From assembly GCF_014076845.1 (NCBI RefSeq), contig NZ_JACGUT010000075.1:1-64000 (forward strand): DNA of 64,000 nt, given 5' to 3'. This document shows positions 17,833 to 27,974 of this stretch, one piece after another. Position 1 is the first letter of the stretch. Every line of letters begins with the position of its first letter. The notes beneath the pieces were generated by a model. The model was not told the DNA's origin and ran no database searches. It worked only from the letters and a program-made list of their open reading frames with translations. This stretch comes from Colwellia sp. MB3u-41. Its GTDB lineage: Bacteria > Pseudomonadota > Gammaproteobacteria > Enterobacterales > Alteromonadaceae. A program made the translations under genes and the position numbers.

Positions 17833-18840
17833 ATGTTAAAGATAGATATTCACACGCATATATTACCGAAGACCTGGCCTAATTTACGTGAAAAATACGG
17901 TTACGGGGGGTTTGTCAGTTTAGATCATCATAAATGTGGCTGTGCTCGCATGATGGTTGATGAACAGTTTTTTCGTGAAATAGACCATAATTGTTGGGAC
18001 CCTAAAGTTCGACTTGACGACTGTAAAAAGCACCATGTAGACGTACAAGTGCTTTCAACGGTTCCTGTGATGTTTAACTACTGGGCAAAGCCTAAAGATA
18101 CATTAGATTTATCGATGTATTTGAATGATCACATTGCCGGCATTGTTAACGACCACCCTAAGCGTTTTATCGGTTTAGGGACTTTACCCATGCAATCACC
18201 AGACCTTGCCATAAAAGAGCTGGAACGTTGCATGAAAATTGGTTTAGCGGGCATTCAAATTGGTTCTCATATTAATGAATGGAATTTAGACCAAAAAGAG
18301 TTATTCCCTATTTTTGAAGCCGCACAAGACTTAGGTGCAGCTGTTTTCGTTCATCCATGGGACATGATGGCGAAGGAAAAAATGCCTAAATATTGGTTAC
18401 CCTGGCTCGTTGGTATGCCTGCAGAGTCAAGCTTAGCGATATGCTCGATGATCTTTGGCGGCGTACTACAACGTTTACCTAAACTAAAAATAGCCTTTGC
18501 GCATGGCGGTGGTTCATTTCCATCAACTATTGGTCGTATAGAACATGGTTTTAATGTTCGTCCTGATTTATGTGCGGTTGACTGTTCTATTAACCCACGA
18601 GATTTTCTTCCGCAAATTTATCTAGATTCATTAGTACATGATGAATTAGCACTGAAATATTTAGTCGATTTGATGGGGCCAGACAATATTGCCTTGGGTA
18701 CTGATTACCCCTTTCCATTGGGTGAATTAGCACCTGGAAAGCTTATCGAGAATAGTCAGTTTTCTGATGATATTAAAGAAAAGTTACTGCATGGTTCAGC
18801 GCTTAAATGGTTAGGGTTATCCAAAGAGCAGTTCTTATGA
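17833..18840 (+). CDS. nbaD: 2-Amino-3-carboxymuconate-6-semialdehyde decarboxylase (ACMSD)
   Basis: 335 aa amidohydrolase-superfamily Zn enzyme. It removes the carboxyl group of ACMS, steering carbon to catabolism rather than to quinolinate and NAD. Metal ligands: H7 and H9 (DIHTHILP), a His in FVHPWDMM, a His in FAHGGGSFP and an Asp in GTDYPFPLG. The stop overlaps the next start as ATGA, indicating translational coupling. Confidence 0.94.
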   Translation: MLKIDIHTHILPKTWPNLREKYGYGGFVSLDHHKCGCARMMVDEQFFREIDHNCWDPKVRLDDCKKHHVDVQVLSTVPVMFNYWAKPKDTLDLSMYLNDHIAGIVNDHPKRFIGLGTLPMQSPDLAIKELERCMKIGLAGIQIGSHINEWNLDQKELFPIFEAAQDLGAAVFVHPWDMMAKEKMPKYWLPWLVGMPAESSLAICSMIFGGVLQRLPKLKIAFAHGGGSFPSTIGRIEHGFNVRPDLCAVDCSINPRDFLPQIYLDSLVHDELALKYLVDLMGPDNIALGTDYPFPLGELAPGKLIENSQFSDDIKEKLLHGSALKWLGLSKEQFL

Positions 18841-19775
18841 GCTTGAATAACACTAAAGCTAACGTTAGCAGTAACGCGATAAAAATAACCATAGAGCTTC
18901 AACGTGCTAGTTATCAAGTCAATATAGCAAACTCATGGGCATTGGCTATTCCTGTTAACTTTAATCAACCAACGCAACAGCCCAATCACTTTTATGCCAA
19001 TGCAGCGTTAGCCACCCCAATGCAAGTAGATGGTTTTATTGGTGATACCAAACAAGGTGGCAGCTGTAATGTAAATGAATTAACGATTAATCCGCATTGT
19101 AATGGCACTCATACCGAATCTATCGCACATATTTGTGATTTTTCGATGAACACTCATGCTGTCAGTAACCGTATCAATAATGAAACGCAGGTAAAGACAT
19201 TAGCAGAACTTAACTTACCCGCGTTAATGCCCTGCGCTGTAATATCATTAACACCTGAATTAGCGATAGAAAGTAAGGAGAATTACAGCCCTGACTTTTC
19301 TAAGCATGATGTCATCATCAGCAAATCTGCACTTAAGAAAGCACTTGTTGATTATCACAATGAGCAATTACAAGCGTTGGTTATTCGAAGTTTGCCAAAT
19401 AACAGTAGCAAAAAAAAACAAGCTTATAACAGTGAAAATCAACCTGCATTTTTCAGTCGTGAAGCCATCTCATATTTAAATGAACGAGGTATTGAACACC
19501 TAATAGTAGATCTGCCATCAATTGACCGCTTACATGATGAGGGATTAATGACTTGTCATCATCTATTTTGGCACGTTGAGGAAGGTAGTCAGCAAGTAAA
19601 CGAAAATAGCTTAGTGAATAAAACAATTACCGAAATGGCGTTTATTGATAATGAGATCCCTGATGACTTTTATTTTATCAATATTCAAACACCTGCTTTT
19701 CATAATGATGCAGCACCAAGTCGCCCTGTCCTATTTTCAGCAAAAGAATTTAATGCTAAAGAAATGAGTAAATAA
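18837..19775 (+). CDS. Cyclase-family protein, probable N-formylkynurenine formamidase
   Basis: 312 aa. The putative-cyclase signature appears as INPHCNGTHTESIAHI near residue 83, where KynB-type formamidases bind zinc. A later DLPSIDRLHDEG segment corresponds to the D..S.D loop. In this position of the cluster it should hydrolyse N-formylkynurenine to kynurenine. It is about 100 residues longer than classical KynB, with an extra N-terminal strand region and an inserted stretch near 175-200, so it may be a distinct formamidase subgroup. The ATG at 18837 overlaps the ACMSD stop. Confidence 0.72.
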   Translation: MSLNNTKANVSSNAIKITIELQRASYQVNIANSWALAIPVNFNQPTQQPNHFYANAALATPMQVDGFIGDTKQGGSCNVNELTINPHCNGTHTESIAHICDFSMNTHAVSNRINNETQVKTLAELNLPALMPCAVISLTPELAIESKENYSPDFSKHDVIISKSALKKALVDYHNEQLQALVIRSLPNNSSKKKQAYNSENQPAFFSREAISYLNERGIEHLIVDLPSIDRLHDEGLMTCHHLFWHVEEGSQQVNENSLVNKTITEMAFIDNEIPDDFYFINIQTPAFHNDAAPSRPVLFSAKEFNAKEMSK

Positions 19776-19778
19776 CTT

Positions 19779-21092
19779 ATGCCTATTACCAATAAAACAA
19801 TAAAAAATAATAAAAAGACATTAGCATACGCCCAAGCACTTGACCTTAATGATCCGTTAGCGAAAATACGCGACCAGTTCGCCATTCCTAAACAAGCCAA
19901 TGGTGACGATGAATACTATTTCACCGGAAATTCCCTTGGTTTACAACCCAAACTTGCTCGAGAATATGTTATTGAGTTACTTGACTCTTGGGGACAACGA
20001 GGCGTAAAAGGTCATTTTGAAGGTGACTATCCTTGGATGCCTTATCATGAATTTTTAACCGAACAATCAGCATTATTAGTGGGTGGAAATAATAACGAAG
20101 TCATCATGATGAATTCGTTAACCGCTAATTTGCATTTCATGATGGTGAGCTTTTATCAACCCCAAGGTAAACGCACTAAAATACTGATTGAAGATCATGC
20201 ATTCCCTTCTGATCATTACGCCGTAGAATCTCAACTTAAACATCATAAACAAGATGTTAATGAGAATATGCTGCTGTGGACACCAAGAGCAGGCGAAGAG
20301 CTTTTAAATCATGATGATTTGTATCAAATAATTGAACAACAAGGCGATGAAATTGCCCTGATATTATTACCCGGCGTTCAGTACTATACGGGCCAAGTGC
20401 TTGATATGAAAACCATCACAGAAAAAGCCCATGCTAAAGGTATTATAGTCGGTTTTGACCTTGCTCATGCCGTGGGTAATATCGAAATGGAATTGCATAA
20501 TTGGCAAGTCGACTTTGCATGTTGGTGTAGCTATAAATATTTGAACAGTGGTGCCGGCTCTGTTGCTGGTTGTTTTATTCATGAAACCCATAGCACTAAT
20601 TCAAACAGTGAAACAAAAGTGAACCGCTTTGCGGGTTGGTGGGGACACGACAAGTCAACCCGATTTAAAATGGAAAACAATTTTAAGCCTATTGCTAGTG
20701 CTGAAGGCTGGCAATTATCGAACCCTCCCGTATTATCATTAGCGGCTATTCGCGGGTCACTTGATACCATAAAAATGGCAGGCGGGATCAGTGAGCTTCG
20801 CAAAAAATCAGTCAAGCTTACCCAATATATGACCGAGTTAATCGCCAGTGAACTTGGCGATAAAATTCGTATTATCACCCCCAGTAATCAAGCTGAACGC
20901 GGTTGCCAGTTATCGTTAATGATTAATGTTAAAGGCCTTGATGGCAAAGCTATGTTTAACGCATTAGAAGAAAATGGTGTAACCACCGATTGGCGTGAAC
21001 CCAATGTTATTCGTGTTGCTCCCGTCCCACTTTACAACCAATTTCAAGATATCTATCACTTTGTCCGACTTTTAAAGGAGTGTTTACAATGA
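19779..21092 (+). CDS. kynU: Kynureninase
   Basis: 437 aa PLP enzyme cleaving (3-hydroxy)kynurenine to (3-hydroxy)anthranilate and alanine. K253 in WCSYKYLNSG is the PLP lysine. GFDLAHAVGN carries the Asp that contacts the pyridine nitrogen. YYFTGNSLGL at the N-terminus and the RFAGWWGHD loop are family hallmarks. It starts 3 nt after the formamidase stop and overlaps kmo by 4 nt (ATGA). Confidence 0.95.
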   Translation: MPITNKTIKNNKKTLAYAQALDLNDPLAKIRDQFAIPKQANGDDEYYFTGNSLGLQPKLAREYVIELLDSWGQRGVKGHFEGDYPWMPYHEFLTEQSALLVGGNNNEVIMMNSLTANLHFMMVSFYQPQGKRTKILIEDHAFPSDHYAVESQLKHHKQDVNENMLLWTPRAGEELLNHDDLYQIIEQQGDEIALILLPGVQYYTGQVLDMKTITEKAHAKGIIVGFDLAHAVGNIEMELHNWQVDFACWCSYKYLNSGAGSVAGCFIHETHSTNSNSETKVNRFAGWWGHDKSTRFKMENNFKPIASAEGWQLSNPPVLSLAAIRGSLDTIKMAGGISELRKKSVKLTQYMTELIASELGDKIRIITPSNQAERGCQLSLMINVKGLDGKAMFNALEENGVTTDWREPNVIRVAPVPLYNQFQDIYHFVRLLKECLQ

Positions 21093-22525
21093 GCATAAAT
21101 GTTATGTCTAAACCTGCCAATGAAACTAACATCACAGTAGCTGGAGCAGGTCCTATTGGTGCATTGCTGGCGATAATACTCGCTCGAAAAGGCTATAATA
21201 TTAATTTATTTGAATCGCGCCCAGATTCTCGCCAGCATGACATATACCAAGGAAAATCGATAAACATTGCCCTCTCAGACCGTGGTTGGTTAGCACTTGA
21301 AGCCGTTGGCATTGCTGAACAAGTGCGTAAAGAAGCGCTGCCTATGAAAAAACGTGTTATGCATGGCGTTGATGGCACGATAACAGAGCAAGCTTATGGA
21401 AAAGACGAGCAAGCTATTTGGTCGGTATCGCGCGCGGGCATTAATGAACAATTACTTAATTTGGCAGAAAAAGAAGCAAACGTAGCGTTGCACTTTGAAA
21501 AAAGACTTACCCATGTTGACTTTACTACGGGGTGTTCATCTTTCAGCTTTGATGTCGCACAAAGTAAAGGTCATATTGAAATTGACGCTGATTATATTTT
21601 TGGCGCCGACGGTGCTTTTTCAAAAGTGCGCCGCCTTGCCCAAGAAACGCCACGTTTTAGCTATAGTCAATCTTTCATGCCTCAGTCTTATATCGAATTA
21701 ACGATCCCAGCAAACGAAAACGAAACAGGCGATGCGCGCTTTAAAATGGAAAAAGAAGCTCTGCATATTTGGCCAAGAAAAGACTTTATGCTTATCGCTC
21801 TGCCCAATCCTGATGGTTCGTTCACTTGTACATTGTTTATGAATTATGAAAGTAAACATGAAGGGGAACATTCATTTTGCAACTTAACAGAAAGAAGTCA
21901 TGTCATTAAATTTTTCAACGAAAATTTTGCTGATGCAATGCCGATATTAGCAGACCCCATCGACGACTTTATGTCCAAGAAAGCTAGCCCACTCTTTTTA
22001 GTTAAAGTCGACCCTTGGGTGATCAACAATAAAGTCGCATTAATTGGTGATGCTGCTCATGCAATGGTGCCTTATTACGGTCAAGGCATGAACTGTGGTT
22101 TTGAAGATTGCCGAGAGCTTGGTGAAATTATTGATCAATATAAAGGTCAATGGTCCGATATTTTTCCTGCTTATCAAAAACAGCGAAAAATAAATGCGGA
22201 TGCTATTACTGAATTAGCTCAGCGTAATTTTGTTGAAATGAGTGAGCTCTCTGGTGACAGTAATTTTCTATTGCAGAAAAAAATTGAAGCTAAATTTCAT
22301 CAGCTTCATCCTGAACTTTGGGTGCCACTTTATTCTATGGTAACCTTTTGCCCACACTTGCCTTATTCGCAAGCATTAGCAATCGGTGATCAGCAAAAAT
22401 TAATTATGGCTGAAATAATGCAAATTCCCAACATAAATACATGCTGGGAAGACGACTTTATTTACCAAAAACTTCGACAACTTGTCTGTGCACAAGATAA
22501 AAACAAGGGAAATCACCATGTCTAA
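21089..22525 (+). CDS. kmo: Kynurenine 3-monooxygenase
   Basis: 478 aa FAD-dependent aromatic hydroxylase producing 3-hydroxykynurenine. The dinucleotide motif GAGPIGAL is at the N-terminus. GADGAFSKVR is the DG motif and GDAAHAMVPYYGQGMNCGFED is the second FAD site plus the KMO-type loop. The frame extends 3 codons upstream, but the ATG at 21089 has AAAGGAG 8 nt before it. Overlap with kynU and with kynA indicates coupled translation. Confidence 0.95.
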   Translation: MSINVMSKPANETNITVAGAGPIGALLAIILARKGYNINLFESRPDSRQHDIYQGKSINIALSDRGWLALEAVGIAEQVRKEALPMKKRVMHGVDGTITEQAYGKDEQAIWSVSRAGINEQLLNLAEKEANVALHFEKRLTHVDFTTGCSSFSFDVAQSKGHIEIDADYIFGADGAFSKVRRLAQETPRFSYSQSFMPQSYIELTIPANENETGDARFKMEKEALHIWPRKDFMLIALPNPDGSFTCTLFMNYESKHEGEHSFCNLTERSHVIKFFNENFADAMPILADPIDDFMSKKASPLFLVKVDPWVINNKVALIGDAAHAMVPYYGQGMNCGFEDCRELGEIIDQYKGQWSDIFPAYQKQRKINADAITELAQRNFVEMSELSGDSNFLLQKKIEAKFHQLHPELWVPLYSMVTFCPHLPYSQALAIGDQQKLIMAEIMQIPNINTCWEDDFIYQKLRQLVCAQDKNKGNHHV

Positions 22526-23381
22526 TTCAGGCTGTCCTTTTAGTGGTGATGCAAATAAACGTGAACTAGAGCAAGATATTCATACCGATTTTAAGGATGA
22601 TATGTCTTATAGCGATTACTTGCAGCTTGATCAGATATTATCAGCTCAGCAACCGTTATCGAACGAGCATGATGAAATGTTGTTTATTGTTATCCACCAA
22701 AGTAGCGAACTATGGCTAAAACTTGCTGGGCATGAATTAGCCAAAGCACTGGAATGTTTACGCGCGAATGATTTTGGTCCTGCATTTAAAGTTATCGCCC
22801 GCGTAAAACAAATATTCATCCAGCTGACCCAGTCATGGAATATTCTGTCAACGCTTACCCCCGTTGATTATTTGAAGTTTCGTGATGATTTAGGTCGTTC
22901 ATCAGGCTTTCAATCGCACGGTTATCGAAAGCTAGAATTCCTTCTTGGTAATAAAAACAGTGACATACTCAAAGTACATAAACAAAATAATGAAGCTTAT
23001 CAAGAACTAAAATTATTACTCAATAGTCCAAGTCTATATGACGAAGTCATTGTTACATTGGTGAAAGCAGGCTTTAACATTGACGATTGCGTGCTCAATA
23101 GAGATGTGACTCAAGCTTACCAAAGTAATGAAAGTGTCGTAAGAGCATGGTTAGCGGTCTATCAACAACCTGAGAAGTATTTTGAATTATACGAACTGGC
23201 CGAGAAATTGGTTGATATCGAAGATTCTTTTCAACAATGGCGTTTTAAACACATGTACACCGTACAACGCATTATTGGCTATAAAGCAGGAACTGGAGGT
23301 TCTTCTGGGGTAGGTTTTTTAAAAAAAGCGTTAGAGGTTAGCTTTTTTCCTGAGTTATTTGAAGTGCGAACACATTTATAG
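22518..23381 (+). CDS. kynA: Tryptophan 2,3-dioxygenase
   Basis: 287 aa heme enzyme making N-formylkynurenine, the first step of the pathway. Recognised by YSDYLQLDQIL, the HDEMLFIVIHQSSELWLK helix, GFQSHGYRKLEF, and the C-terminal axial-His region RFKHMYTVQRIIGYKAGTGGSSG. The ATG at 22518 overlaps the last 8 nt of kmo; the longer frame lacks a good site. It is the last gene of the operon and is followed by a terminator. Placing the first enzyme last is unusual for flux but common in such clusters. Confidence 0.96.
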   Translation: MSNSGCPFSGDANKRELEQDIHTDFKDDMSYSDYLQLDQILSAQQPLSNEHDEMLFIVIHQSSELWLKLAGHELAKALECLRANDFGPAFKVIARVKQIFIQLTQSWNILSTLTPVDYLKFRDDLGRSSGFQSHGYRKLEFLLGNKNSDILKVHKQNNEAYQELKLLLNSPSLYDEVIVTLVKAGFNIDDCVLNRDVTQAYQSNESVVRAWLAVYQQPEKYFELYELAEKLVDIEDSFQQWRFKHMYTVQRIIGYKAGTGGSSGVGFLKKALEVSFFPELFEVRTHL

Positions 23382-23412
23382 AGCGGCTTAGCTTCAAATT
23401 AGGAACAGATAT

Positions 23413-23445
23413 AAAAATGCAATCATCAACTGAGTGCATTTTTTA
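23413..23445 (+). terminator. Terminator of the kynurenine operon
   Basis: AAAAATGCA and TGCATTTTT pair across a 13-nt loop, followed by further T residues. The A-rich 5' arm could also serve the convergent peptidase gene. Confidence 0.7.
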
Positions 23446-23462
23446 TTGGCTAAAATTAACGA

Positions 23463-25148
23463 TTAATTTTTTACAGCATTAATCTCTAAATTTTTATTAC
23501 CGTCTTTTTCGCGTTTTTTACGGGCTTTCTCAGACTTCAATTGCATCTGTTGTTTTTGCAACGATGAAATATCTTGTGGTATAGGTTTACGAGGCATACG
23601 CTCGTCAGCCATTGCCGCTTTATATAAGAATCCCGCAAGGATAACTGAGGCTTGTTTTAAATCAGCTTCTACGACATGGTCAATCGAGTCAATGTGGGTA
23701 TGATGTAAACGAGAGCCATAATCTAACTTGTCTTGAATAAACTGGAAACCGGGTAAGCCAACATCATCAAAAGACTCATGGTCGGTACCACCGGTACTTT
23801 TATTCGTAACCGTACCTGTGCTTAGATCACTATAAGGACTAAACCAATTGCTAAATATTGATTTTGCCGCAACATTACCCTCAGTATAGATACCTCTGAA
23901 ACGGCCACTGCCGTTATCCATATTGAAATACACCGAGAATTTTTCATGATCGGCTTTAGTTTCAATAGGCCAACCTTGGTCTTTCCATAGGTAACTTGGC
24001 AGTGCTTGTTCATTCTTATCACTCGGTTTAGGACGAGTCGCAAAGTGTTCCTCAACATAAGTTGATGAACCAAAAAGACCTTGCTCTTCACCAGACCACA
24101 ACGCTATTCGTATAGTACGTTTAGGTTTAAAATCTAGTGCTTGAAGAATACGAACTGCTTCCATAGACACGGCAACGCCAGCACCATTATCTACAGCACC
24201 ATCACTGGCATGCCAAGAGTCTAAGTGGCCACCGACCATAACAATTTCAGGATTTTCATCACTGCCTGGGATCTCTGCAATGGTATTATAAGCGTTACGG
24301 TCTTCATCATAAAAACGTGCATCAATATTGAGTGACAATTTTGGTGTTTTGCCATTATCAATCATACGAGACAATGAGTTGTAATGCTCAGCTTCAATAA
24401 TCATCGCAGGTACCGGAAATGTTTTCCCTACACGATGGTCACTACCAAAAACGTTAATTAAACCACCTTGTCGCCAACTACGATATATAACACCCGCAAC
24501 TTTTTCATCTTTTAAAAATGTATTTAATGACTTACGGAAATTATAACGCTGCATCGCGCTATCTCGTCGGTCAGCCGAAACCCAAGGAGAATGACTTGGC
24601 GAGCTCATCACATCAAAATCTTTTAGTTTGGAAAGCTCTCCAGAGTCATAACGTTTGAAGACACTATTTTCAGGCGCATCAATATTTTTTCCTGCGCCCA
24701 TCATGATAATTTTACCTTTAAGCTTACCTTTATATTGTGCTAAGTCTGCAACTGAACTGGCATCAAAAATAACAACATCGCCTTTTACTTCTCCTTTGGT
24801 TCCCGGTGTCCAAGCAACAGGGATACCATGTAAAGAAACTTCACGAGGACTTAAAACATCGATTGAAGCAGAGTCATGTGACCAACCTCTACCAAACTCA
24901 AAAGGGTCTAAGTAAGCATTTTTTAGTCCCCAACCTTTCAGTTTTTCTAAGGTCCAGTCATTCGCTTTTTTCATTTGAGGTGAGCCTGATAAACGTGGCC
25001 CTATTTGGTCAGTAAGTTGTTCTAAGGTGTGCATAACTTCAGAATTATAAAAGCCTTCTGCTCTTATTTTATTGGCCATATCTAAATCATCACTTGCGTA
25101 AGCAGTCGATAAAGAAAGACATAATAAAGATAACCCGAATTTTTTCAT
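23463..25148 (-). CDS. Exported M28-family metallopeptidase with PA domain
   Basis: 561 aa. Signal peptide 1-18 (cleaved near AYA-SD). A protease-associated region (about 100-260) precedes the M28 catalytic domain. Zinc ligands are visible in GGHLDSWHASDGAVDNGAG (His and bridging Asp), WSGEEQG (general-base Glu and ligand Glu) and a late LHHTHIDSIDH. It should cleave peptides or dipeptides in the periplasm or outside the cell. The C-terminal 50 residues are Lys-rich and unlike the fold. Divergent from a TonB receptor, so the pair may serve peptide use. Confidence 0.9.
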   Translation of the reverse strand: MKKFGLSLLCLSLSTAYASDDLDMANKIRAEGFYNSEVMHTLEQLTDQIGPRLSGSPQMKKANDWTLEKLKGWGLKNAYLDPFEFGRGWSHDSASIDVLSPREVSLHGIPVAWTPGTKGEVKGDVVIFDASSVADLAQYKGKLKGKIIMMGAGKNIDAPENSVFKRYDSGELSKLKDFDVMSSPSHSPWVSADRRDSAMQRYNFRKSLNTFLKDEKVAGVIYRSWRQGGLINVFGSDHRVGKTFPVPAMIIEAEHYNSLSRMIDNGKTPKLSLNIDARFYDEDRNAYNTIAEIPGSDENPEIVMVGGHLDSWHASDGAVDNGAGVAVSMEAVRILQALDFKPKRTIRIALWSGEEQGLFGSSTYVEEHFATRPKPSDKNEQALPSYLWKDQGWPIETKADHEKFSVYFNMDNGSGRFRGIYTEGNVAAKSIFSNWFSPYSDLSTGTVTNKSTGGTDHESFDDVGLPGFQFIQDKLDYGSRLHHTHIDSIDHVVEADLKQASVILAGFLYKAAMADERMPRKPIPQDISSLQKQQMQLKSEKARKKREKDGNKNLEINAVKN

Positions 25149-25531
25149 TATTGTTCCCTAATTATTATATTTTTTGTCATCGTTAATTTAGTACAAAAAA
25201 ATAGAATAAAAAAGACGGATAAGACGAAATCCATTGAATTAGAGACCATTGGTTTTAGAAGATAAAATATCCTGACACTATAAAAATATCAGCATATTTG
25301 CTTATTTGTTGCAAACCGACAACAACCCACATAAAACCAATAAAAATCAACAAATTAAATTAATCATATAAAAATAAAATATCGAATTTATTGAAATTAG
25401 ACTATGGTACAATTTATAAAAATAAATACTTTCTATTTAGAAGTTTGTATAATTTCGGCTAACCTAATAAGTATCAAAATAACAATAAAACTCAGTTTAC
25501 ATAAAAAACATCGCACTCTTGGAGAAAATTA
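25149..25531. other. AT-rich divergent promoter region, M28 peptidase and TonB receptor
   Basis: 383 bp with no gene. A candidate promoter for the receptor is TTGAAA (25391) and TATAAA (25415) with an 18-nt spacer, which would give a leader of about 110 nt. The rest is AT-rich and carries no clear operator or RNA element. Confidence 0.35.
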
Positions 25532-27835
25532 ATGAATTTGTTCAAAAATTCCGCTTTAGCTACAGCCGTTAAACTTGCTGTATTAACATCATCAGTTGGA
25601 TATTCTGCAGCGACTTTAGCTGAAGAAGTAAAAGAAAAAGTTGTTGGCTTAGAAGTCATTCAAGTGACGGCTCGTAAAAGAGTAGAAAACGTTCAAGAAG
25701 TCCCTATTTCTGTATCAGCATTGCAAGGGGAAAACCTTGATGCGTATAGTTCTGCAGGTATGGACATTCGTTTCATGAGTGCACGTATCCCAAGTTTAGC
25801 AGTAGAGTCTTCATTTGGTCGCACATTTCCAAGATTTTATGTACGTGGTTTAGGTAATACTGATTTTGATTTAAATGCTTCTCAACCTGTGTCTTACATC
25901 GTTGATGATATTGTTCAAGAAAACCCAATTTTAAAAGGATTTCCAGTATTTGATGTTGGTCGTGTTGAAGTACTAAGAGGTCCACAAGGTACGTTGTTTG
26001 GGCGAAATACCCCCGCTGGTCTTGTTAAGTTTGATTCTACAAAACCTTCGCAAACATTCGACGCTTATGTTTCTGTTGCTTTAGGTGATTACGGCACTGT
26101 TGATTCAGAAGGTGCAGTAGGCGGTTCTATTAATGACCAATGGTCATTTAGACTATCAGGACTTCATCAAGAAAAAGATGATTACATTGACAATAAAGCT
26201 GTTGGCTATGAGCAAGATGACCAATTAGGTGGCTATGAGGAAAACGCATTTCGTGCTCAATTCTTATATGAAGGCGACAGCTACTCTGCTTTATTCAACT
26301 ACCATTATCGTGACTTAGATGGGTCCCCAATAGCTTTTCACCCCAATATCGCTATAAGTGGCACCAATAATATAAGAGAAGGGTTTGATGGAGAAACGGT
26401 TTATCAAGACGCTGGTGAATTTGCAACTCAGCAAGTAACCACACAAGGTGCAAGTGCAAAAGTTGATTGGGAACTTAACGATGATTATACACTAACCTCA
26501 ATTACGGGCTGGGAAAGTGCTGAAATATATTCTCGTGCAGATGTTGACGGTGGCTATATTGGATTCCCTCCTGCTGGTGATGCAAATGCTGTTTGGTGGG
26601 GAGCACAGACTGCCGATGAAATTCCAGAACATGATCAATACAGTCAAGAACTTCGTTTAGCATCAAGTTTTTCAGGTGAAATCAATTATCAAGTGGGTGT
26701 TTTTTACTTTAGTGAAGAATTAATCATTAATACTTATGATTTTTATACTCAAGACCCAACAAATGAAACCGATGACGCACGCCACGGAGCGCAAAACGGC
26801 TTAGCTACACAAGAGCAAGAAACAACTGCTTGGGCTGTATTCGGCTCTGTAGATTATGATATTAATGAGAAATGGCAGGTCACTGTTGGTGCACGCTACT
26901 CAGATGACGAAAAAGAATTCACAGCGGAATTACTTGATCATCCTTTTATTCCAGGTGCTGACGGTGGTAACTATTTAGAATCCGCAAATCCAAGTGATGA
27001 GCACATAAGCTGGGATATAAGTTCAACATATAAATTAACGGATGATGTTAATTTATATGGACGTATTGCGAATAGTTTTAGAGCACCAAGTATTCAGGGT
27101 CGTGTTTTATATGATCAAAACGTAAGTGTTGGGGATTCAGAAACAATTACATCAATCGAAACAGGTATTAAATCTGACATCTTAGATGGCAATGGACGAA
27201 TTAATGCATCTGTTTATTATTTTGAAATGAAAGATCAGCAACTAACCGCTGTTGGTGGTGTAAATAATGCCAACTTCCTACTCAATGCTGATAAAACGAC
27301 AGGTTATGGTTTTGAAGTTGATTCTGAGTTTGTTGTTACTGACAATTTACTGATGAGTTTTAATATTAGCTATAACAATACTGAAATTTCACAAAATAAT
27401 TTATCTGTAGCTACATGTGGTTCAGGTACTTGTACAGTAACCGACCCAACGTTTGATTCAGCTGGTACAAAGATGGCTATTATCGACGGTAATTCATTAC
27501 CTAACGCGCCAGAATGGATATCAAATGTAACCTTTAGTTATTCTCGCGAAATGGGTGATGGTGAATTCTTTATATTTAATGATTGGTCATACCGTAGTGA
27601 TGTGCATTTTTTCTTATATGAAGCGAAAGAATTTAAAGGTGATGCTTTATTAGAAGGTGGCATAAGAACAGGTTATAACTGGACGAGCGGAGATAATGAA
27701 TATCAAGTTTCGGCGTTCATGAGAAATATTACTGATGAGCAAGTAATTATTGGTGGTGTCGATTTTAATAATAACTCTGGTATGATTAACGAAGGACGTT
27801 TTACTGGTGTAGAATTTAAAGTATCATTCTTTTAA
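25532..27835 (+). CDS. TonB-dependent outer-membrane receptor
   Basis: 767 aa. Signal peptide about 1-31. A TonB-box-like LEVIQVTARKR is followed by the plug domain (about 50-160, with VEVLRGPQGTLFGRNTPAG) and a 22-strand barrel ending in VEFKVSFF with a terminal Phe. No N-terminal signalling extension, so it is not a FecA-type transducer. Substrate cannot be read from sequence; the plug resembles receptors for organic compounds more than known siderophore receptors. GGAG lies 8 nt before the ATG. Confidence 0.93.
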   Translation: MNLFKNSALATAVKLAVLTSSVGYSAATLAEEVKEKVVGLEVIQVTARKRVENVQEVPISVSALQGENLDAYSSAGMDIRFMSARIPSLAVESSFGRTFPRFYVRGLGNTDFDLNASQPVSYIVDDIVQENPILKGFPVFDVGRVEVLRGPQGTLFGRNTPAGLVKFDSTKPSQTFDAYVSVALGDYGTVDSEGAVGGSINDQWSFRLSGLHQEKDDYIDNKAVGYEQDDQLGGYEENAFRAQFLYEGDSYSALFNYHYRDLDGSPIAFHPNIAISGTNNIREGFDGETVYQDAGEFATQQVTTQGASAKVDWELNDDYTLTSITGWESAEIYSRADVDGGYIGFPPAGDANAVWWGAQTADEIPEHDQYSQELRLASSFSGEINYQVGVFYFSEELIINTYDFYTQDPTNETDDARHGAQNGLATQEQETTAWAVFGSVDYDINEKWQVTVGARYSDDEKEFTAELLDHPFIPGADGGNYLESANPSDEHISWDISSTYKLTDDVNLYGRIANSFRAPSIQGRVLYDQNVSVGDSETITSIETGIKSDILDGNGRINASVYYFEMKDQQLTAVGGVNNANFLLNADKTTGYGFEVDSEFVVTDNLLMSFNISYNNTEISQNNLSVATCGSGTCTVTDPTFDSAGTKMAIIDGNSLPNAPEWISNVTFSYSREMGDGEFFIFNDWSYRSDVHFFLYEAKEFKGDALLEGGIRTGYNWTSGDNEYQVSAFMRNITDEQVIIGGVDFNNNSGMINEGRFTGVEFKVSFF

Positions 27836-27866
27836 ATCATATTATCACTGTATAAAAATTCATTAA

Positions 27867-27906
27867 AAATAAAGGCTGTATTGCAATAATGCAGCCTTTA
27901 TTTTTT
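27867..27906 (+). terminator. Terminator after the TonB receptor
   Basis: AATAAAGGCTG and CAGCCTTTATT form an 11-bp stem around a loop of about 13 nt, followed by T6. Confidence 0.9.
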
Positions 27907-27974
27907 AACGAATAATCAGTGAATTAAATGCCCATCCCAAGGTTACTCCGGCACTTTTACGCCAGTTCAATAGA

